Virus record (IMG/VR): IMGVR_UViG_3300037155_000019
Location: 1 to 32,474 of that record
Strand: one strand, 5' to 3'
Length of the DNA stretch: 32,474 bases
DNA from: a virus
The notes under the pieces are model-generated. The model had not been told where the DNA came from. It worked only from the letters and a program-made list of their open reading frames with translations, and did not search any database. The stretch's first letter is position 1. Each line of letters starts with the position of its first letter. Of this stretch, positions 14,489-20,100 are shown piece after piece. The position numbers and the translations under genes were made by a program.

Positions 14489-14635
14489 ATGGACATGAAA
14501 AACGGCACCGACAAAACAACGCCGCAGGTTGACTGCGCGAGAGACGAATTGGCTATTTATCAAGAGATATTTCGCGGCACTGGCATTGATATGAATGTCG
14601 CCGTGCGCGAAGCCATGAAAGCCCCCAATGCCTGA
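14489..14635 (+). CDS. Small protein, 48 aa
   Basis: From ATG 14489: MDMKNGTDKTTPQVDCARDE then a helical C-terminal half (LAIYQEIFRGTGIDMNVAVR). A longer in-frame ORF upstream lies inside the helicase in another frame and is not used. The ribosome site is weak (GTGAAG). The ORF ends inside the next start region. Function unknown. Confidence 0.5.
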   Translation: MDMKNGTDKTTPQVDCARDELAIYQEIFRGTGIDMNVAVREAMKAPNA

Positions 14636-14798
14636 ACTCTCCGAAGCCCAAAGAGCCGAAATTCAGCGTCGCGCCCAGATTGACGCCACAGCGCATAAAT
14701 CAGGCTGGCCGGTATCGAACCCTTATCCGCAAGTGGCTCAGGCTACTTTGTGGAAAAAGACTTTTGACGAAGCGCTCAAGGAAAAAAATCATGAATGA
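14628..14798 (+). CDS. Small protein, 56 aa
   Basis: ATG 14628 overlaps the previous ORF by eight bases. The product begins MPELSEAQRAEIQRRAQIDA and contains 'HKSGWPVSNPYPQ' and a lysine/glutamate-rich tail. Mostly helical; no known domain. Overlaps with both neighbours support it as part of the operon. Confidence 0.55.
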   Translation: MPELSEAQRAEIQRRAQIDATAHKSGWPVSNPYPQVAQATLWKKTFDEALKEKNHE

Positions 14799-15072
14799 AA
14801 AAGGCGCAAAACTTCAAGGGCTTGAAGTGCATCGACGTGATATGGCGTTCGTTCGGGGATTTGTGACGTGTACGAATTGCGGATGTAACTATCACTGCCA
14901 AACAAACGAGCCAACATTCTGCCAAACATACAGCAGGCCGATTGATCCTACTGACACCGATAAAAACATTCTCATGGCCGAAGCATGCGAACAATGGGTT
15001 CCAAACGGCCTTGATCGAAATCAGGTTGTGCATCCAGACCATACCTATCGTTATGAAAAGTGGGAAGATTGA
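14791..15072 (+). CDS. Cysteine-rich, probable zinc-binding protein, 93 aa
   Basis: From ATG 14791 (MNEKGAKLQGLEVHRRDMAF) after AAGGAAAA. Cysteines in 'VTCTNCGCNYHCQTNEPTFC' can form a zinc site. 'DGLDRNQVVHPDHTYRYE'-like aromatic and histidine residues fill the C-terminus. An upstream in-frame extension to 14680 overlaps the neighbouring gene and lacks a ribosome site. Function unknown. Confidence 0.6.
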   Translation: MNEKGAKLQGLEVHRRDMAFVRGFVTCTNCGCNYHCQTNEPTFCQTYSRPIDPTDTDKNILMAEACEQWVPNGLDRNQVVHPDHTYRYEKWED

Positions 15073-15188
15073 TGAAATCCGCCCGCGAAATCGCAGCTCT
15101 GATGATCATGTTTTGCGTGGGCTACCCGCTGCTCTGCCTGGCTTTTTGCGCGATGTGTGTAGCGGCATGGATTGGGGGTGAGGCGTGA
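15072..15188 (+). CDS. Small membrane protein, 38 aa
   Basis: ATG 15072 shares a base with the previous stop (TGATG), and its TGA overlaps the NinG GTG start. MKSARE is followed by one long cysteine-rich hydrophobic segment (IAALMIMFCVGYPLLCLAFC, AMCVAAWIGG). A single-span inner-membrane peptide is likely. Function unknown. Confidence 0.55.
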   Translation: MKSAREIAALMIMFCVGYPLLCLAFCAMCVAAWIGGEA

Positions 15189-15751
15189 GAAAGTGCAAAG
15201 TCTGCAAATGCGAGTTTGAGCCAAATCTGCCCATGCAAACCGTCTGCGGCCTGGATTGCGCGAAGTCGCTGGCTGTGTCGGCGCGCGGCAAAGCTGAAAA
15301 GATCGCACAGGTGAAGGAACGCCGCGAGACAAAGGTAAAACTTGAAAAGCTCAAGACTCGCGGCCAGTGGATCACTGAAACGCAGGCCGTTTTCAATTTA
15401 TTCATTCGTACCCGAGACGCCGGGAAGCCATGTATTTGTTGTGGCCGTTATCGGGATTCCGACAACGGGACTGGCGGGACATGGGACGCCGGACATTATC
15501 GCAGCCGAGGTTCTGCGCCACACCTAAGATTTGATGAGCGCAATTGTCATGCACAACTGAAACAGTGCAATCGCTACGACTCCGGGAACGTGGTGGGTTA
15601 TCGAATGGGCCTGATTGAACGCATTGGGCAGGAAGCCCTGGACGCGCTTGAAGTTGATCAAACGCCGCGGCGGTACACGATTGAAGATTTGCGAGACATC
15701 AAGGCCAAGTACACGGCAAAGACCAAGCAACTCCAAAAGGCTCGGGAATGA
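15185..15751 (+). CDS. ninG: NinG/Rap recombination protein
   Basis: 188 residues starting with GTG 15185. The N-terminal zinc-finger-like part (CKVCKCEFEP, TVCGLDCAKS) is followed by a basic helix (about 30-60). The core has 'PCICCGRYRD', 'WDAGHYRSRGSAPHLRFDE' and 'NCHAQLKQCNRYDSGN', the conserved NinG signature. Lambda NinG (Rap) is a structure-specific endonuclease acting on recombination intermediates, which fits with RecT elsewhere in the window. Coupled on both sides. Confidence 0.93.
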   Translation: MRKCKVCKCEFEPNLPMQTVCGLDCAKSLAVSARGKAEKIAQVKERRETKVKLEKLKTRGQWITETQAVFNLFIRTRDAGKPCICCGRYRDSDNGTGGTWDAGHYRSRGSAPHLRFDERNCHAQLKQCNRYDSGNVVGYRMGLIERIGQEALDALEVDQTPRRYTIEDLRDIKAKYTAKTKQLQKARE

Positions 15752-15861
15752 AGCCGCACATAAAGAAGGTCGGCGACTATTGGTATTGCGCTGGCGCTGG
15801 ATGGGTGGGGTTTGGCTGGTCGCCGTTGGTGGCATATCGTGAGTGGCTGAAACATGAATGA
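15748..15861 (+). CDS. Small aromatic protein, 37 aa
   Basis: ATG 15748 overlaps the NinG stop. The sequence is MKPHIKKVGDYWYCAGAGWV followed by GFGWSPLVAYREWLKHE. I recall this short 'G.WYC...GFG.SPL.AY.EW' pattern from many phages; it is probably a small beta-strand protein. It ends overlapping the next ATG. Confidence 0.65.
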   Translation: MKPHIKKVGDYWYCAGAGWVGFGWSPLVAYREWLKHE

Positions 15862-16189
15862 ATCGCTAAAAGACCCAAATAAAGCAGTTGACTACATCCT
15901 AGCCAACGCGGGCAAGTTTGCAGCGGCCAAAGCGCAGCGCGTGTACCTGGAAGAGTTCAGGAAGTCAAAGAAGGCGATCCTATGCGGCCAGAGCAGCGCC
16001 AAAACAGTCCAAGAGCGCGAAAGCTACGCATACAGCCATGAGGACTATCTTGCGCTTCTAGGCGGTTTAAAGGCCGCAACCGAAGTAGAGGAAAAATTGC
16101 GCTGGGATTTGATCGGCGCACAGGCACGGATTGAAATCTGGCGCACGCAATCAGCAAACAACCGGGCAACAGATCGGGCAATGGCATGA
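15854..16189 (+). CDS. Conserved phage protein, 111 aa
   Basis: A mostly helical protein: 'RVYLEEFRKSKKAILCGQ', 'HEDYLALLGGLKAATEVEEK' and 'AQARIEIWRTQSANNRA'. I recall close relatives next to NinG in other phages, function unknown. The stretch coding for about residues 55-82 (16016-16098) is repeated almost exactly at 17418-17500 in the late control region. Coupled by ATGA to the next gene. Confidence 0.8.
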   Translation: MNESLKDPNKAVDYILANAGKFAAAKAQRVYLEEFRKSKKAILCGQSSAKTVQERESYAYSHEDYLALLGGLKAATEVEEKLRWDLIGAQARIEIWRTQSANNRATDRAMA

Positions 16190-16563
16190 TCAATGACGCT
16201 CAGAGACTGCTAGACGACATCCTTGTAAGCTGGTTTATCTGGGCGCGTTGCTATCGGCAAGTAGCCGGAATAGGATCAAGCCCAATGTTTCGGGATGCCA
16301 AGACAAGCAAAGGATGGGACAGCACAGCAGACATAGTGGATGGTGAACTTGAGCATTGCCGGTGCGCAAGTGTCGATTTTCACATTGGCGAGATGGAGCC
16401 AACCTACAGAACGGCGCTCGGGATCAATGCGCGAAACCCTGTAACAGGCCACAATGTATGGAGTAGCCCTAGATTGCCAAACGACCTAGAAAGCAGGGCG
16501 CAATTGCTAGGGATGGCAAGATCGGCTCTGATGGTGCGATTGGCGGGTGCGGGGATTGTTTGA
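16186..16563 (+). CDS. Candidate late-gene regulator (Q-position protein), 125 aa
   Basis: The product (MINDAQRLLDDILVSWFIWA, 'SSPMFRDAKTSKGWDSTADI', 'YRTALGINARNPVTGHNVW') is a conserved phage protein that I recall following NinG in beta-proteobacterial phages. It is mostly helical with an arginine-containing C-terminus. It lies one small gene upstream of a promoter-terminator pair laid out like lambda pR'/tR', which is where Q antiterminators sit. The antiterminator role is inferred from position only. Confidence 0.7.
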   Translation: MINDAQRLLDDILVSWFIWARCYRQVAGIGSSPMFRDAKTSKGWDSTADIVDGELEHCRCASVDFHIGEMEPTYRTALGINARNPVTGHNVWSSPRLPNDLESRAQLLGMARSALMVRLAGAGIV

Positions 16564-16576
16564 AAAGGAGTTACAA

Positions 16577-16771
16577 ATGCATGAAGAAGCTAGAATATTT
16601 GATCTTACGGTGTGCGAATTTAGAGTGTTAATGCAGCAATGTTTTGAGGCCGATAGACAGAAAACGTGGGATATAAATCATCCAGGCGATGCGGCTTATC
16701 GACAAACAAAACAACTGGAAGATTTTAGACTTTCACAGGATTATCTTCTAGGTGGTAAAAATAAATATTGA
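16577..16771 (+). CDS. Small AT-rich gene, 64 aa
   Basis: ATG 16577 follows a strong AAAAGGAG at good spacing. The product starts MHEEARIFDLTVCEFRVLMQ and is helical with aromatic residues. The codons are more AT-rich than in neighbouring genes, hinting at separate acquisition. Its stop codon overlaps the -35 box of the late promoter. Function unknown. Confidence 0.65.
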   Translation: MHEEARIFDLTVCEFRVLMQQCFEADRQKTWDINHPGDAAYRQTKQLEDFRLSQDYLLGGKNKY

Positions 16772-16796
16772 CACGGCATAAAAATGTTGGTATAAA
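16768..16796 (+). promoter_or_regulatory. Near-consensus sigma70 promoter (late, pR'-like)
   Basis: TTGACA (16768-16773), 17-bp spacer, TATAAA (16791-16796): eleven of twelve consensus positions. Transcription would begin near 16803 and meet a terminator within about 50 bases. This is the strongest promoter I can see in the window. Confidence 0.85.
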
Positions 16797-16830
16797 TGCG
16801 CCCGAGGGGAGAACTGCCCCCAAAATACAG

Positions 16831-16859
16831 CCCGCCTGAGAAATCACGCGGGTTTTTTT
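16831..16859 (+). terminator. Intrinsic terminator (tR'-like)
   Basis: The stem CCCGC (16831-16835) / GCGGG (16848-16852) has a 12-base loop and is followed by seven T's (16853-16859). A smaller GGGG/CCCC stem lies upstream (about 16807-16821). It would end the short RNA from the 16768 promoter unless bypassed by an antiterminator. Confidence 0.75.
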
Positions 16860-17077
16860 ACGCCCAGCGACATTGCCTCACCACTCCGGCCTTAGCGCCA
16901 CAGAGCATTGATCGCGGGCACCTTCACCGAAACCCAGCAAGCGACTAATGCGCAATCCGTCCGGGGCGGCGCAAAGGCAAGGCTGGCCCCACCGGATCGA
17001 TGGGCAAATCACCGAGCATCGGACCCAGATCAGGCCGCTCCACCCTCCTAGCACCCCTGGGGGTCGATGCAACCCAA

Positions 17078-17176
17078 TTAACGCGCTGGCTTGGCAGCTT
17101 GCTTAGGCGCTGGCTGTGTCGGTTTAGCGGGTGCAGCTTGATGATCCGGCTTTGGTGTGGATTGAACGTAATTCAT
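17078..17176 (-). CDS. Antisense mini-gene, 32 aa, Pro/Ala/Lys-rich
   Basis: The ATG at 17176 is preceded by an ideal ribosome site (AGGAG, six bases). It encodes MNYVQSTPKPDHQAAPAKPT followed by QPAPKQAAKPAR and stops at TAA 17078. The composition is a disordered basic PAK tail. It is the only minus-strand gene candidate right of 7290. No promoter is evident for it. Confidence 0.5.
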   Translation of the reverse strand: MNYVQSTPKPDHQAAPAKPTQPAPKQAAKPAR

Positions 17177-17417
17177 GATTAACTCCTAGTTGATGGAGCC
17201 TTATCATCGCCCTGTGAAAACATATTGTCTGTACGGCAACACACTTGAATTGGGCGGGGCGAGGTGGATTAAACACTTAATTAATAATATAACCAAAAAA
17301 CCTGCGCGTGATTTATAATAAATTACCCGCTACATTCCAAGAACCTGAATTGGTTGCAATACGGGCAAATATTGCATTGGACTCTCGCCGCTGCGGTATT
17401 GGCGCTATCAGGGGAAC

Positions 17418-17500
17418 CGCGAAAGGTACGCATACAGCCATGAGGACTATCTTGCGCTTCTAGGCGGTTTAAAGGCCGCAACCGAAGTAGAGGAAAAATT
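17418..17500 (+). repeat. 83-bp duplicate of internal segment of the 15854-16189 gene
   Basis: Bases 17418-17500 match 16016-16098 with one mismatch (17426 versus 16024). The source is inside a coding sequence; the copy lies in a non-coding leader, where the frame is not open for long. High identity implies a recent event or continuing exchange. Confidence 0.95.
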
Positions 17501-17591
17501 AATAGGCCCAGCGACAAAGCCAACAAACTCAGTCTCAATTAGACACCGGGCTTTGATCGCGGGCATTCAGCGTTTTGGATAAAATGACAAC

Positions 17592-17909
17592 ATGAAACCA
17601 GAAACAAAAGAGACGTTCATCCTGGATCAATACTCAGTTGAAAAGTTGGTAATTGATGCCATGCTTTTAACGGTGGATGGTTTGCTGGTGAATATCCCGA
17701 TGGACTGGATTTTCTCAAAAGACTTTCTGCGTCAATGTCCGGCGAAGATTCAATCGACTCTGATGGCTGCTGATCGGATTGGGATGTCGGCTCGGCTGCT
17801 CGAGCTTGACCCGAAGTACGTTGATGTCATTGTCAAGCGCTGGCAGAATTACTCCGGGCGTAGAGCGGTTCACGCAGAAACCGGGGCAGAGTTCCCAGAG
17901 GTGGCTTAA
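17592..17909 (+). CDS. Truncated DNA methylase C-terminus (relic or fusion), 105 aa
   Basis: Residues about 54-103 ('QSTLMAADRIGMSARLLELD', 'PKYVDVIVKRWQNYSGRRAV', then AETG) closely resemble the C-terminal end of beta-class phage DNA methylases. There, 'GSGSTLIAxExxGRxARLxELDPxYVDVIVxRWxxxTG' follows motif I. The glycine part of motif I and the whole catalytic half are missing, replaced by a 50-residue N-terminus of unknown origin. It cannot be an active methylase alone. No ribosome site precedes ATG 17592, but TAAAAT lies six bases upstream. The stop and the terminase start share bases (TAATG). Confidence 0.75.
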   Translation: MKPETKETFILDQYSVEKLVIDAMLLTVDGLLVNIPMDWIFSKDFLRQCPAKIQSTLMAADRIGMSARLLELDPKYVDVIVKRWQNYSGRRAVHAETGAEFPEVA

Positions 17910-18409
17910 TGGCGACCGATTGGGCTGCCTTACAGGTTGAATATGTGCATGGCACTATGACCATGCGCGATCTTGCTGACACCCATAAGATCAAGGCTGC
18001 GGGCGTGATGCGGCGTGGTGCTAATGAAAAATGGGACACAAAGCGTAAGCAAGAATCAGCACGGGTAATCAAAGTCTCCGGGGATAAGCTAGGCGAATAC
18101 AGGGTTGACGAGCTTGTCGAGTTTAACGAGACTGATCTGAAGATCGCAAAGGCAATGAAGCACCAGATAAGCGTGCACATCAGTACGGCGCAGAAGTCAA
18201 ATATGGCCATGTCGCCTACGGATATTCGTACTTTGATGTCGGCCCACGAGTCGGCGCAGCGTGTGGGTAGGCTCGCTCTGGGCGTGTCGACTGAAAATAG
18301 TCAAGTCACTGGCTTACACGGCAAAGACCTGATTCCAGACCCGATTGATTCAATAAAGGCTGAATTGGCCGCGCTTTACGGCAAGGGAAAAGCCATAAAA
18401 CGTAAGTAA
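17909..18409 (+). CDS. terS: Terminase small subunit
   Basis: 166 residues. The N-terminal helix-turn-helix ('LQVEYVHGTMTMRDLADTHK', 'IKAAGVMRRGANEKWDTKR') should recognise the packaging site. A central oligomerisation region follows, and a C-terminal basic tail ends KGKAIKRK. It lies directly before the large subunit with one base between. Terminase small subunits form rings that select phage DNA and stimulate the large-subunit motor. Confidence 0.85.
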   Translation: MATDWAALQVEYVHGTMTMRDLADTHKIKAAGVMRRGANEKWDTKRKQESARVIKVSGDKLGEYRVDELVEFNETDLKIAKAMKHQISVHISTAQKSNMAMSPTDIRTLMSAHESAQRVGRLALGVSTENSQVTGLHGKDLIPDPIDSIKAELAALYGKGKAIKRK

Positions 18410-18410
18410 A

Positions 18411-20048
18411 GTGTCAGGAAACGCGGGTTTATACGATCAAATGCACGATTCTGACCTTGATCTAAGCGTTTACACCGAAGCCGAGCTGCGACGGATGCTG
18501 ACATTGCAGCGCCGGATACAAAAGCACGACGCCGAGCTAAGCCTGTTCAACTTCTACCGTGACTACTGCTGGCCTGCGGTCGAGGGCAAAAAGCCTTTCC
18601 TGGACAACTGGCATCTTCACGCGATTGCCGAGCACCTGGAGGCCGTCAGTGCTGGTGACATCACCCGTTTGCTTATCAATGTGCCATTTCGCACGTCCAA
18701 ATCGACATTGGTGAGTGTTGCTTGGCCCGCCTGGGTGTGGCTCAAAGACCCGTCGTATCAGTGGCTCTGTGGTTCCTACGCTGAAAAGTTGGCTATCCGA
18801 GACTCCCGCAACATGCGCCGGGTGATTACAAGCCCTGCGTTTGTCCGAGACTTTGGTGATAGGTTCGGCATGAGTGCTGACCAAAACCAGAAGGTTCGGT
18901 TTGAAAACAACAAGGGCGGCTACCGGATAGCGTTCGGCATGACCTCGGGCGTTATGGGTGATGGTGGATCGGCTCTGATCATCGATGACCCGATGGACAG
19001 GCAGGCCGCAAACTCCGAGGCCGAGCGCGAGACTGCACTGACAACCTACGATCAAGCTCTGGTCACGCGGCTCAATGATCCATCAACATCGCCGATAGTC
19101 ATCATCATGCAGCGCTTGCACCAGAATGACCTAAGCGGGCACGTGCTCAAAGATCAAGGCGTTTGGACTCACTTGATGTTGCCGATGCGCTTTGAGTCGT
19201 CTAGACGGTGCGTGACAAGTTTAGGCTTTCGTGACCCGCGCACGGTTGAAGGTGAGCTACTTTGGCCTGAGAGGTTTCCCGAGAAAACAGTTCAATCGCT
19301 TGAATCATCGCTGGGAATTTACGGCACATCAGGCCAGCTAGCCCAAAGACCGAGCCCGGCTGGAGGGGGCATACTCAAGGCGGATAAGTTCAGGCTGTGG
19401 CCTTCGAGCAAGGTAATACCTGATTTGCTGTGGGTTGGGCAAAGTTATGACACATCGTACACAAAAGATACAGCGAACGATCCTTGCGCGTGCGGGGTGT
19501 GGGGTGTGTTTGAGTATGAAAAGAAAAATCAGGTTATTCTTTTAGATTCGTGGTCTGACCACATGGAATACTCACCCATGAAAAAGAGAATGCTGGACGA
19601 TTGGCAGGCAAAATATGGCGGTGTGTCCAATGACATAATGAAACCTAGCCGGAAAGCTGACATTATTATCATTGAGGAAAAAGGCAGCGGGATTTCGGTT
19701 ATTCAGGACATCAGGTTATCAAATATTCCGGTGTTTCCTTATAACCCTGGCAAAGCGTCAAAAATTCAGCGGGCGCATATGGTTGCCCCATTACTGGAAA
19801 ACGATATATGCTGGGTGTTGGAGAGTAGTAAAAACAGGGGAAAGGCAAGGAATTGGGCGCAGCCCTTTCTAGATCAGATTGAGAACTTCCCGAATGCTGA
19901 ACATGACGACCATGTGGACACATTCACGCAGCTTATGCTTTACCTGCGGGATAGCGGGATGCTTGAGATCGTCGCATCGCCACACGAAGACCCCGATGAG
20001 ATTGATTACGTCAAAAAGCGCGAAGCACGGGTAAATCCGTACAGTTAG
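18411..20048 (+). CDS. terL: Terminase large subunit
   Basis: 545 residues. The ATPase has a phage-type Walker A 'NVPFRTSKSTLV' (about 90-101) and Walker B 'SALIIDDPM' (about 187-195). The coupling region near 'VIIMQRLHQNDLSGHVL' is typical. The C-terminal nuclease shows 'YDTSYTKD' (first acidic residue), 'ILLDSWSDHMEYSPMKKR', 'IIIEEKGSGISVIQDI' and 'HDDHVDTFTQLMLYLRD'. It powers DNA packaging and cuts concatemers. The start is GTG 18411; ATG 18441 (MHDSDLDLS) is an alternative. Confidence 0.95.
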   Translation: MSGNAGLYDQMHDSDLDLSVYTEAELRRMLTLQRRIQKHDAELSLFNFYRDYCWPAVEGKKPFLDNWHLHAIAEHLEAVSAGDITRLLINVPFRTSKSTLVSVAWPAWVWLKDPSYQWLCGSYAEKLAIRDSRNMRRVITSPAFVRDFGDRFGMSADQNQKVRFENNKGGYRIAFGMTSGVMGDGGSALIIDDPMDRQAANSEAERETALTTYDQALVTRLNDPSTSPIVIIMQRLHQNDLSGHVLKDQGVWTHLMLPMRFESSRRCVTSLGFRDPRTVEGELLWPERFPEKTVQSLESSLGIYGTSGQLAQRPSPAGGGILKADKFRLWPSSKVIPDLLWVGQSYDTSYTKDTANDPCACGVWGVFEYEKKNQVILLDSWSDHMEYSPMKKRMLDDWQAKYGGVSNDIMKPSRKADIIIIEEKGSGISVIQDIRLSNIPVFPYNPGKASKIQRAHMVAPLLENDICWVLESSKNRGKARNWAQPFLDQIENFPNAEHDDHVDTFTQLMLYLRDSGMLEIVASPHEDPDEIDYVKKREARVNPYS

Positions 20049-20100
20049 CGGCACGTCTAACTTTTACCCCATACTTATAAATCCTTGCTAAAATCCCGCA

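Larger units (their letters stand above)
16862..17565 (+). repeat. Imperfect direct repeats bracketing the gene-poor segment
   Basis: GCCCAGCGACA and, 35-36 bases later, TTGATCGCGGGCA occur at 16862-16920 and again at 17506-17565. The ends are exact and the middles have diverged. They enclose the antisense mini-gene and the 83-bp copy, so the segment between could be an inserted or expanded cassette. Confidence 0.6.
16861..17591. other. Gene-poor late leader region
   Basis: About 730 bases without a convincing plus-strand gene. It contains an antisense mini-gene (17078-17176), a GC-rich palindrome ACCCC-T-GGGGT next to that gene's end (about 17053-17064), an AT-rich tract (about 17275-17330), the 83-bp copy of part of the 15854 gene, and two imperfect 59/60-bp direct repeats at its edges. 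A 41-codon plus-strand ORF at 17193-17318 lacks a ribosome site. Confidence 0.6.

Noticed and set aside
14454-14498. 14-codon ORF after the DnaB-like helicase
   Set aside because: Too short to support, with no ribosome site.
17193-17318. 41-codon plus-strand ORF in the late leader
   Set aside because: No ribosome site and no recognisable pattern; noted only as possible debris of an older gene.
16861-17591. Phage attachment site or tRNA-type integration site
   Set aside because: No integrase gene nearby and no tRNA-like sequence; the direct repeats have diverged middles unlike att cores.
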